Shown here in pieces: positions 29,579-39,849 of a DNA stretch of 64,000 nt (position 1 is the stretch's first letter; each line of letters opens with the position of its first letter). The notes under the pieces were generated by a model that was not told the DNA's origin, searched no databases, and saw only the letters and a list, made by a program, of their open reading frames with translations. This stretch comes from Siphonodentalium dalli (Eukaryota > Mollusca > Scaphopoda > Gadilida > Siphonodentaliidae): contig CP136063.1 in the NCBI GenBank assembly GCA_032622095.1, positions 41,266,106-41,330,105 of the forward strand, given 5' to 3'. The translations under genes and the position numbers were made by a program.

Positions 29579-31061
29579 AGTATGAAACTATTTTTGAGTC
29601 AGTAGCAGAGCACTTTAAGATGAACACGAACTTGTAACAATTAATAACGGAATCGGACGCATATAGTGAAAGTAAAATAATTGGGTATGGGACTTTACAC
29701 AAAAACATCACTATATATTAATAGTATATCAAAGATAATCCAATGGTTTCCGGACGGTATTGCACGTGACATATGGGAGACCAATGGAATTTAGAGCGCA
29801 TACTTGTTAAGCGATTCAGTGGAAAACCTAAAAGACTAGGTGTGATAGACGAATTCGTTTTATGATTCCAATTCACCAGACTCTTCTGTCAGCAGCAGAC
29901 AATGGCTGTATTGCGTAATTGTTTTATGATCCTGTAAAGATCCGCCTGCCTGGGCTTGACACAATAGACCAATTAGTAAGCTTGAGCTTTGCTATGCCGA
30001 TGGTCAACGGCTTCGTGGATTAGATGAGTGGCCTTTGACGATTTAACGAAAACACTTTTAAATTTTATTGTAATAATTTGTAACAACACTCAAGGTTTCA
30101 TTAAAGGCACGTGAGGCCTTAGTTGTCGAAAATATTCATATTTGTTCCAATCACCGTAAACAGAAAAACATTAAAACGCATACAGTTTCGTTCATATATA
30201 CCATGACCATCGCGTAAACATCATGTTATCATAAAGACCTACTATATTTTACCTAAGCAAGAGCCTGATAGTGTAACAGAAGACAGCACAATGCTACTGG
30301 CTAATCACACAAATGGCATAGACGCTCTTTATTACTTCCATATCAGGAATTCACCAACAAAGAACGCTCTTTATGTTTACCAGTATAATATAAACAAACA
30401 CCAGAAAAGTTACTTTTGATGCTTTTGTTTACATAACAATGGTAAAACATATGACAATAACATACTGTTTATGCGATATTTCTTATTTGTATACGGACAA
30501 AGTCTGTCTGCATTTTGATGTTCTTTCTGTTTATGGCGGTTTTTTGACGGGTGGAAATATGTTCACAGGATACCCACCGCCAAGGCCAACCGTACCTTTA
30601 ATCACTTCAAAATCTCACGACGATAAAACCACATATACGCGATTACATAAAAACTTTATTTACTTCTAGTGGGTCAAGGAATGGGCCTCTCGGACCATTC
30701 CAAAATCCCGGGGTTAGCCCCCCCCCCCCAAACACGCCCTATAATAGTGGGTGAAAAACACACACAGGACTAATATATATACATACAGGCCCACATGTGA
30801 GAATTAAGCTACATATAATGCCCAAAAAATGCAACCCATCATATACATGTGCATGTAGTGTAATATAATTCATATGGTAAAATTAAAGAGCGTTTATTTC
30901 ACGTATTTGCACAATATTTAAAGCAAGTATTTGTAGGTAAACCAAAATTTCGTGTATTGATCAACCGCTTATACCTCAGACCAAATTACGTTTGTGGGTG
31001 ATAAAAGGAATGAGTCTCCTCTTCAGTTACAAGAAGATCAAATTCCTATAATGAATACATA

Positions 31062-33638
31062 CAGCTATGCTCTCAGTAAGCGACCTGTTTAACGAGGTTA
31101 TGGGCCGGTACTTACCGCGGTGTTACCACCAAAATACCGCGGTTACCATTCTGTACCGCGACGGAGGGCGGTTGACCCGCGGTACTGGTACGGTATTTTT
31201 ACCGTTGGCTACCGCAGATCACCGCGTTATTGGTGTTCGTTACCGCCGTACACCGCGGTATTTTTTTCGTAACCGCGTTCAAATTACCGCTAACGGCCCT
31301 CCACCGCGGAGAGAACACGACTGAAACAAGGCGTCACACGGTAGGTAAATGATTATGAATAACTTTTGTATTGAATGAATACCTGTAAGCTGCACGTAAT
31401 TATGTACATACGTAATGAATATAAATGAATAATAATGCAATCGGATTACATATGAACATGTCTGGTTTACATGTAACATATTACAAATGTACACGTACAT
31501 CACGTTTAATCACGTCGGCGGTTTTTGAACTCAGCTATAATTTCTTACGGCGACTGGATTACGCAAAACACCGTGGAGTAATAGTTTTGTTGTTAGCATC
31601 TATCTTACATATCGTCAAATGATTTACGCACCCGATTCCTATATCGGTTTCCACTCATGCAGATTTTTTTTTTTTTTTTGTGTGTTTCCGAAATCTAAAT
31701 TTCTTATAAAAATGGGAAAAGTAAATCCTCCATTTATCTGAATTTGGTCGAAACCAGCGGGGACGGTGCATTAGTAACACCGAGTCCGAGTTTAGTCTTG
31801 GAGGCCAGGGCGGCGATCGTTGCAGAAATATTCATATTCGTTCAAATCTATAGTTGTGTTCATATGCCAAACATAATCGGCGTGTAAATAGTATATTATC
31901 GCCAAGACGTATGATTGTACGCATTCGTGAAATAGTAAAGCAATTTACAAACATTTGCGCCGGAAGATTTCTTGTCGGTGGGAATAAAATGTATAACTAA
32001 GAAAGCGTGGCACATGTCATGCAGCAAAGTAAAGTTGTTATCATCACCAATGTGCGCGACAAAAGACACACGCAAAACACCAAACATTGAAAGACACAAC
32101 GTTGTCAAATCAGTCTTTGATTTTGTTTCGTGAACATTCATTGTGCTCACGAGTGCGTGTCGGGCGGCATCGTTTGATGTGAAATTGCAACTTTTGGCGA
32201 GGGCGTGCACTTGTAGTTCTTGGTGGGTCGCAGTATAAATTATATCACATACCGGTATTCCTATCTAATCATTATTCGGAAAAAACATGCATGGTGTTGG
32301 AAAGATAAAATATGTTTGTTTGGTTATATACAGAGGTTAACATTGTAACATAATTATTTCAAGTGATCGAATTCGGTGTGTTTTAGTCCTTGTTAGTTTA
32401 TTCCCGATACGGTAGCAATAAAGAGCGTTTGTCTCACTATTGTGCGACAAATATTTATAAATAGCTATTACGTGCACAACATTTTAAAGATCGAATGAGA
32501 CTTGTCTGTTTAAAGCCACGTAGCGGTTCGCACATACTATTATTCGCAATACCAAAATAGATCGATAAATATCTGAACTACCTTCTGCGAGCATTATGTA
32601 AGCCAAACGGACGCATTGAAGTAATGGAAATACAAGTGTCCAAAACACAAAACAGCCATTCGCGCGTGCGTCACGTGTGTAGTTTTACTATATAATAGCA
32701 CCATCACCCATTGAGGCCAGTTATAAAAAGACATGACGACATCTTAATTTAAGTGCCCCGTGACCTATATTAACAAAGTCTGCCAGCTGCAGTATGACGT
32801 AATCAGTGACACGTGCTTTTGCCAGAATGTGTTTTTTCCCCCTGGATATACGGGAGTTACACGTTGTGTCTTTGATTGCTAAGACAATAATTCCCGTTAT
32901 ACGAACAAATGGTGTTTGTGATTTGCAGTTAATGAATGTCAATAAAGTTAATAACGATATTTATTCTGGGGACTATTTAAATAGTGGTCGTTATCATTCA
33001 ATTTAGGGATCACGTACATCTGAACATTGATATAAACTGTATAGATACGGGATTTATCGAGCTGTCTAAAATGGCCGAAATCATTTGTTCCCTTCCCGAT
33101 AACCAACACTGATTACAAATAGTGTCATTTATGGGAATTTTAGGCAATAAAACGAGACTAGAAATGTTATTGTAATATTTTAATATTCACATTAATTGAA
33201 AAATGACTTTCTCAAAGTAACTTATACTTACCTTTACTTAATCTGGAAGCCCGTTATAATGGGCATATTTCCCGATACTCGGCTTTCATCTATTTCAATA
33301 TTTTAATAATACACTTCACGGTACACAAACATGGACGGAGATCGTGAGAACGGCCGGTCCTATTTTGGAAGATTGACGGTCAGCCATCGAATCCCGTCAT
33401 TAACCTCGTTACAAAAATGCTACCGCCTAGCGGTAATGTCACCGCGTTTGTGCGGTGCATTACCGCGTTACCAACATTCGTTACCGCTGGTAGTGCGGTG
33501 GTACCGTGAACGTCGCGGTGGTACCGCGGTACGCGCGTGGTAGTGCAACCGCAAATCGGCGGTATGTCGCGGTATTGCACCGCGGTAGTAACGCATGTAC
33601 ACCTCGTTAAAACAGGTCCCTTAATTTGAGCAGTGCTG
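31062..33638. mobile_element. 2.58 kb TA-flanked non-autonomous DNA transposon, copy 2 only
   Basis: It is bounded by TA at 31060-31061 and 33639-33640; copy 1 has the empty site (GAATACATATATACAG near 8935). Imperfect inverted ends of about 36 bp start CAGCTATGCTC and CAGCACTGCTC and share GACCTGTTT then AACGAGG. Inside both ends, about 31100-31320 and 33410-33600, are GC-rich clusters of ACCGCGG/CCGCGGT motifs in otherwise AT-rich DNA, probably subterminal binding sites. The middle contains only short ORFs (for example 31896-32210 minus) with no recognised domain, so it probably needs a transposase from elsewhere. Confidence 0.85.
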
Positions 33639-34316
33639 TATATACAGATGTTTTGTGATATATCATGCTTTTCGATCAACCAACCAACCACATGTAAGTA
33701 AAGTAGTATATACATGTACAAACATACCATCTATGATATAATGACTCTCAGACAGAATATTTTTTTGAAATACAGATGCATAACTAGATTCAGCACTGAC
33801 GTCCGGTAATATATTCCAGTTATATATTACTAGCACAGGTACCCAGGCAAAATTAAAATTGAAACAGTTTTGGAAGAAAAGAATCCCGGACATTTCCCTA
33901 CCGGATATTTCCCCACCCGCCATTGAAATGGCAAAGCGGACATTTCCCCACTTACTCAATATCAAAGCGGACATTTCCCCACGGACATTTACCCACCTTT
34001 GACTGTTTAATACTATCTGTGTGGTTTATTGACTCATACTATGTGTATGTGTTAAAATCAGATTTATTTCAGTGAACCAAATTATATACATATACACAGC
34101 AATAACAATAAATAGTAACGATACACTTAACAACACTTAATCTTTCTTGACTGGCCGAATGGCCAACAATGTCGAGGAAATCGACCATACTCTACTTTTC
34201 GCTGTCGAAGTCCACACACGGCTTATGAAGATTGTTCTGAAGTGCTGACATCTCTCGTCGAACTTTCTTCGATGGCCGCTCACCCAGTCTCAATCTCTCG
34301 ATGTCAGTCAGTGCAG

Positions 34317-35371
34317 CAGTCTGGGCGGTTTTGATTTTTTACGTTCGGTTTCGTTTTTTTTGGGAGAAAAAACCTCGGTTTCGGTTCGGTTTTCGTTTTT
34401 TTTTTTACTAGATAGTGAAATTATACTGAAATACATACAATTTGAGTATATATTTTCAAAGTAACCGTAATTAGAGTCAATAATGTCCCAATAACGTTGA
34501 ATATTTGAGGAAGGAACTGCGATCACCAGTAAACAACGGGACAAAATGCCAACGCAAAATGAATCCAATGCGATAAGATCATAAAGATGATACAATTCGG
34601 TATTTAAAAAAATAAACACCCCCATCTTCACTGTTCAATGTTCATCCCTTTCTGACATGTTTAAAACATATTTATCATATTATATGCATTATAGTATCTG
34701 AGAATTCAACCGCAAACAGCAAATTCACAAACAGTGGGCGTCCTTGACCTGACTGTAACAATTCTTGACACGTGCATGATTGACCCACATTCAATGACTG
34801 CGGTGTGATCGCTTTGATGTCTGATTGATGTTGCGACATAGTTTACAAGCTGCACATGGTTTGCCCAGATTACGTCACATCGGAATGTCCAGACGATCAA
34901 AGTGTTCATACCATTTACTTGGTTTAGTTTTCGACTGTCTGGCCAGGTTGCTGGTATTTGCATGCTCCGATACGACGTTTTTATGACATATTAAGCAGCG
35001 ACATTTTTTGGAGTCGTCTCCAGTTAGACGCGTAAAATAACTCCAAACAGGGCTTTTTGTTGAACCCTGTTCGTTATTTTGTTCGGCCATGTTTTGAAAA
35101 AGAACAAAAACAGTCGCCTACGATATTATAACAACACATATCTGAGACGAAATGGACACATTCCGATATAATATTGATCAGAGAGGCCGATAATTTGATA
35201 ACAATATCAACTAATAAGTACCTTGGGAGGTATAATAAGTCGATTTAAGTGAAAAATAAACATACAAAAAAAAAACGTAATGTCGGTTTGAGCAGAATCA
35301 CGTCGGTTGGTTTTCGGTTTATTGTCAAAAACCGAAACCGAGTTGTTTTCTCGGTTAACCGCCCATCACTA
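34317..35371 (-). mobile_element. hAT-type element nested in the MULE, copy 2
   Basis: Ends resemble hAT termini: CAGTCTGGGCGGTT on the left and, reverse-complemented on the right, TAGTGATGGGCGGTTAACCG. Both are followed by ACCGAAACCGA-like repeats typical of Ac-type elements. The inside keeps only a BED-finger fragment. No matching 8 bp target duplication is visible, so an end may be lost. Its position splits the C-terminal coding sequence of the MULE protein, so it inserted after the MULE. Confidence 0.65.
34875..35090 (-). pseudogene. BED-type zinc finger fragment of a hAT transposase
   Basis: The 71-residue ORF reads SPVWSYFTRLTGDDSKKCRC then LICHKNVV and ANTSNLARQ. This is a BED finger (aromatic W/F start, CxxC, then TSNL before the expected His pair). 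After NLARQ the expected HLxxxH is replaced by unrelated sequence, so the finger is incomplete and the ORF ends early. The catalytic and dimerisation parts of the transposase are missing. Confidence 0.65.
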
Positions 35372-35387
35372 TTCTGTATAGGCACCG

Positions 35388-35542
35388 GATTGACAACCAT
35401 AATCCGGGCTGGCCATGCATGGCCGACGAGGTGGTTGTGGCTGTTGCTCCACGATTCACAGATGTTGTTGGTGCGGGATATGTTGTCAACTGTGGCATCG
35501 TTGACATTCCAAACATCAACTGGAAACCTTGGCTTTGTTCGT
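35388..35542 (-). pseudogene. MULE transposase C-terminal fragment, copy 2
   Basis: One minus-strand frame reads PRFPVDVWNVNDATVDNISR followed by TNNICESW and LVGHAWPARI. RTNN..E.W...HN.LVGH.HP is typical of the C-terminal part of invertebrate MULE/FLYWCH proteins. The hAT element is inserted directly after it. The tail (LTDIERLRLGERPSKKVRRE, ending DSEK and a stop near 34190) lies on the other side of the hAT element. Absent from copy 1 apart from the tail. Confidence 0.5.
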
Positions 35543-35674
35543 TGAGTTTTTACATATTATTGGATTATTATCTATGAACGCTCTTTATATCTGTTCTTCA
35601 GAAAATATATCAAATTAAATGCTCTTTATGGAAATTTGCCCACATATCATTGGATAATTAACCAAGAACGCTTT

Positions 35675-35896
35675 TTATATCTGTTCTTCAGAAAATGAAT
35701 TAACATCCTGGAAATTGAGACTTAACTCGTCACCAGTTGTGACACACCCCTTGTATGTGAGAGTTTTTCGCTGCGAACACTCCCATCTGATTGACGATTT
35801 GTTGACTTTCTTTTTGGTATACGCATGGCCTTCGAAACATAATTTGCCACCACCACGATTGTTCTTAATCAGTTCCATGGTCATAATTGTCACCAC
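35675..35896 (-). pseudogene. FLYWCH-type zinc finger exon of a MULE-like protein, copy 2
   Basis: The 73-residue ORF contains GGGKLCFEGHAYTKKKVNKS, then RWECSQR, then YKGCVTTGDE. This is the Leu-x-Tyr/Phe, Trp-x-Cys, Cys pattern of a FLYWCH finger, though the closing His pair is missing. FLYWCH fingers are often attached to MULE transposases. The bases encoding FSEEQI at its end (GAACGCT, then TTTATATCTGTTCTTCAG) are duplicated about 95 bp away at 35577. Copy 1 has lost 44 bp between two CATAATT repeats here, which shifts its frame. Confidence 0.5.
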
Positions 35897-37013
35897 ATTG
35901 TTTCAACTGCGTTGATGTTCCAAACTATCGTAAAAACACTCTTTCGTGTTTGTCAAAAAACACTTTCATGTCTGTCAATACATTACATCGGCTGAGTTGA
36001 CATCGCTTGAGATGGCCTCACTGATCAGTCAAAACATTCTTTGATGGCTGCATTTTATTAGCAGGGTGGGGAAAGTGAAGGTGGGGAAATGTCCGTATAC
36101 CGGAAGAAACAATATATATTGGGACATCGTGCAGAGATTCAAAACAAGTTTATTCTGTTCATTGATATGTGTTTATTTAAATCAATGATTTTTTTTTTTT
36201 TAAATCATTGATTTAAATCGAATTTGTTCAAATGAAGCACAGGTCTACCTTTCCATATATCATAACATTGGAACCCACGTGGAACCAAGTGTATGCATAA
36301 AGCACATGGACGCTATTTCTGTGTTGCCATGATATATGTGTGTTTCATTGGTATGCAGAATATAATAAAAAATAATACAATCACAAAACTATGATTAATC
36401 CAGTCTAGATATAATAAGTAACACCTTTCAGAACATTCATTTATCAGCGAAATTGCACAATTACATATTTTCGTAACAGTTAGAAAAAAAGCAAATAAAT
36501 CGATTTTTTTTTTATTTATTTAAAAAAAAAATCAAAAAAATCAACAACCCTGGTTTATTACATAAACATTATAGAATATTACATATATTATGACAATCAA
36601 GATATTCAAATATGACATATATAATAATATAAAATTTCATATGAGGAACACGTGAGCGCATTATTATGTATTTGGTAAGTTTCCATTCGGGTGATGATTT
36701 CAGGTACTGTGTGCGGGACTTTGTAGTCAGGGGTGTATATGGCCTTTTACAAAATAGGGGTGGGTTCATGGAATATCAATGGTATAGCCTCAAGTGGACT
36801 TGCCGAAAATATCCTGCAGGTTCGGGACCAAACACATATATTACTCGTCGATCGGCATCATTAAAATACGCCATGCCCATTATTTTCGTGGCCAAAAAGA
36901 CATGTTTCGTGCCGATGGGTCATCATGCAGAGACAGGGAGTCAGACAAACAATGCCTTTTATGTATAAAAAGATAATATAAATAGCACGGACTTTTATAG
37001 TACAGGCACTTAC

Positions 37014-37154
37014 AATCAGATCAACGGGTTCTGACACTCGCACAGGAGTGGAAGGCGGGCATTGCACCATCGACAGTTGAGGAGCCCCAACCGACCTTAA
37101 GTCAACCGGCTGGCATTGCACCCTCTTCCTAGCGTTGAGCCCGTAGTACAAGTC
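37014..37154 (-). CDS. 141 bp exon-like segment, copy 2
   Basis: Counterpart of 12479-12619 with both splice signals kept and the frame open. In copy 2 the sequence upstream on the minus strand is interrupted by MITE insertion B (37267-37610), which would lie in the preceding intron. Confidence 0.3.
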
Positions 37155-37266
37155 CTGAATTCAACAGACTAAGGCAATTGGAGTCTGCAAGCACTCATTA
37201 GGACATTATGCAACTACTCTTCACAACACATCAATATATGCAAATTCACACGGATTAATCAAGGTA

Positions 37267-37610
37267 CCGCTATACTTAAAGTAATTGACCACCAATAACG
37301 TGGTGTCACCCCGTTAACATGGCGGTACTATACCGCGGTATCCTCCAATACCACGGTACTGATACCGCTTGTTAACGCGAACAAGTATGTGTGAGTAAAT
37401 ACCTCCCCTCAAAGAGTTCCATGAAAATCACTGCGGTATTCAACAAAATTAATGCGGTGCCCGCTAAAAGACCGCGGTATCATTATCGCCCAATACCGTA
37501 ACTCCACCACCATGACCATCTCGATACCGCTACCGTTTATTACCGGTATCACCGCGGTCATGACCGGGGTATCACCCTGTTTTTCTGGTCAATTACTTTG
37601 AGAATAGCGG
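37267..37610. mobile_element. TA-flanked MITE, copy 2 only (insertion B, opposite orientation)
   Basis: A 344 bp insertion of the same family as 28946-29288, in inverse orientation, between TA at 37265-37266 and 37611-37612. The empty site in copy 1 reads AATCAAGGTAAGTCTCC near 12735. Both insertions being new to copy 2 suggests the family was recently active. Confidence 0.9.
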
Positions 37611-38560
37611 TAAGTCTCCTCCGTCGGTCCTGCTTCGGAATGGGGTGGGGCTTTCCTTCTTGCTTTGGTGGCACCCACCTCACTGTGCATGAGCTCATAT
37701 CAAGATCACAACTTTACAAACGCTCTTCAGCGGAATTAAGGCAATCAACAGTGGGTTGTAGGAGAGGACTGACGGTCCAATTCAAATCTTCCCGGGTATC
37801 ACCACAAACTCCAAACTCGCAGTACAGGCACTCAAACGGCCTTGTATAATGGTAAAACAAGTTTACTTGCTTAGGGACAAATATGAGTAGGCCTACATTT
37901 ATGGTTGGAACTAAATTTGTTCAGTATATCTGTAGCACGCACCGACCAAGCCTTGTTTAAAATCTAGGGCATTCTGCGTATACCAAGAGATATATAGCTA
38001 TATTTAAGTCTACAGTGGAAATAAGAATATAACTTTAGTGAAAAATACATATTGTTTATTGACCACAAATATATATAATAAATAGCACATACTAACATAA
38101 TAAGATTTATAACGATTAACAAAACGGAAATGCACAACAAATTTATCCGATATTTATGTAAGTAAATACGTTCGTAATACAAATGTACCTGTAAGAATAC
38201 GCCCAAACGGTTTTACTAAAATAATAAAATAATTGCCTTAAATAATTAATTGAGATGGCGCTCTGGCAAAATTCAATTGCAACATTACATAAGTCTGACC
38301 TCATAATGAATCTTTATTTAACATTCACGATGGACTGAGGTTTATTCTTTTAATAAATATAAACAGATCTCGAGCTCAAAACGCCTACTTTATTATTACA
38401 TTGATTATTATTTATATTTACCGTAAGCATACCAGACAATTATCAGGAGCTCGAAATGAGCTTTTACTTTTTACAATTCTCAGATTTGAACGATATGCGC
38501 AAGTGTGTAGCTGAATCGCCACGTACATTTATCTAATTACAAAGCAACGGACACATTAAA

Positions 38561-39745
38561 TTACATCAATACAGAACAGTCACAAAATTTCTTGACCTTA
38601 TGGTTGTGAATGTTTCTGTTAGTTTGGTCAATCACCGTTGTCATCTTCTTCCAAGTGCTCTGCTCCAGAGACGCATCAACCGAATACAGTCTGAACAAAT
38701 TCTCCTTGATGAAGTCTGTCTTATTGTTGTTAAGCTGTTGGCGTCCTTGTGCACCGGTGACGTTTCTGTTGAAGGTTTCGCCAACAGCGAATATCTTCAG
38801 GAATAGCTTTCGTACGAAAACACTTTGGTTCTGGCTCCCGCTCTCCCTGAACAGTCGCTGGACTGTGTCGGTTTCTATGTAACCGGGTGGATAGTCAGTC
38901 AAATCAGCGGCGACACTCATCATGTTGTCAGCTGTTTTCTCTGTAATTTTTGTGGGCACTAATTCGAGTGGGATCAATAGCAATCTTTTGTCGGTGATCT
39001 GTCGAACGGCTGTTGTTGTTGTTGTTGTTGTGGTTGTTGCTGCTGCTGGTGCGGTTGTTGATTGTGGTGGTACGGGCTGATTCTCTATTTGGCTTAGTTT
39101 GGTTTCGCACACAACCACACGTCTTTCTAGATCCGCATACTTGTTTTTCCACACTCTTAGTTCATGTCGCAGTTCGTCTCGATAGAGATTGTCATCGATG
39201 TCGAAATCGAAAACGGAAGTCTGGGGCTGGCTGTCGGAAGAAGGCTGGCTGTGGGGGTCCGGTGAACTCTGGTTCGCAAAGATGTCGGATGAGTTGTCCA
39301 ATATATCTGGTTGTCGGCTGTCAGGTGAAAGAAGATTGTAGTACGAAGGCTGGTGGTCAGGTGAAGTCGAAGGTGATGCAAATGTGATGTCAGGTGAAGT
39401 CGGCCGGCTGTCCGGTGAAAGCTGCTCGTTGATGTTGGCAGGTAAACTCGATCGGTTGTCGGGTGATGGCTGCTCGTAGATATTGCCAGGTGAAGTTGGT
39501 CGGTTGTCGGGTAATAGCTGCTCGTAGATGTTGCCAGGTGACGTCGGTCGGTTGTCGGGTGATAGCTGCTCGTAGATGTTGCCAGGTGAAGTCGGTCGAT
39601 TGTCGGGTGATAGCTGCTCGTAAGTGTTGTCAGGTGAATTCGGTCGGTTGTCGGGTGCCGGCGGATTGTCTGATAAGAGCTGCTTGTCAGGCGAAGAGGT
39701 ATCGTTCTCAGCGGTCGCGTTGAGCTGTTTGATCTGTGCTTCCAT
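38561..39745 (-). CDS. BEN-domain-like protein with 17-residue repeats, copy 2
   Basis: The counterpart of 13644-14828 is fully open. It has the same repeat number and a handful of substitutions, mainly in the repeat region (for example Leu to Pro and Ile to Leu within units). The C-terminal BEN-like domain and coiled coil appear identical. Retention in both copies suggests it is functional or very recently inserted. Confidence 0.5.
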   Translation of the reverse strand: MEAQIKQLNATAENDTSSPDKQLLSDNPPAPDNRPNSPDNTYEQLSPDNRPTSPGNIYEQLSPDNRPTSPGNIYEQLLPDNRPTSPGNIYEQPSPDNRSSLPANINEQLSPDSRPTSPDITFASPSTSPDHQPSYYNLLSPDSRQPDILDNSSDIFANQSSPDPHSQPSSDSQPQTSVFDFDIDDNLYRDELRHELRVWKNKYADLERRVVVCETKLSQIENQPVPPQSTTAPAAATTTTTTTTTAVRQITDKRLLLIPLELVPTKITEKTADNMMSVAADLTDYPPGYIETDTVQRLFRESGSQNQSVFVRKLFLKIFAVGETFNRNVTGAQGRQQLNNNKTDFIKENLFRLYSVDASLEQSTWKKMTTVIDQTNRNIHNHKVKKFCDCSVLM

Positions 39746-39849
39746 ATATATCTCAGCATCACACCGTGGGCCGCTATACAGCATAACAGCTTCATCGATG
39801 TCCTTGGGAGACCAGCGCACCCAAAAGTAGTATTAAAGTTTTTAAAAGC

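Larger units (their letters stand above)
33890..36105 (-). mobile_element. Decayed MULE-type element with nested hAT, copy 2
   Basis: The end motif GTGGGGAAATGTCCG occurs as a cluster at 33890-33995 and, inverted, at about 36068-36097. On the minus strand come a FLYWCH-like exon (35675-35896), a MULE C-terminal segment (about 35390-35540, interrupted by a hAT element) and the protein's C-terminal tail (34190-34316). The central DDE catalytic region is not recognisable, so the element is dead. Confidence 0.55.

Noticed and set aside
31650-31680. Poly-T run as a terminator or retroposon tail
   Set aside because: It has no adjacent gene, poly(A) signal or target duplication and lies in the middle of the TA-flanked element.
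31896-32210. 104-codon minus-strand ORF in the 2.58 kb element
   Set aside because: No domain, no relation to a transposase, and a length expected by chance in this composition.
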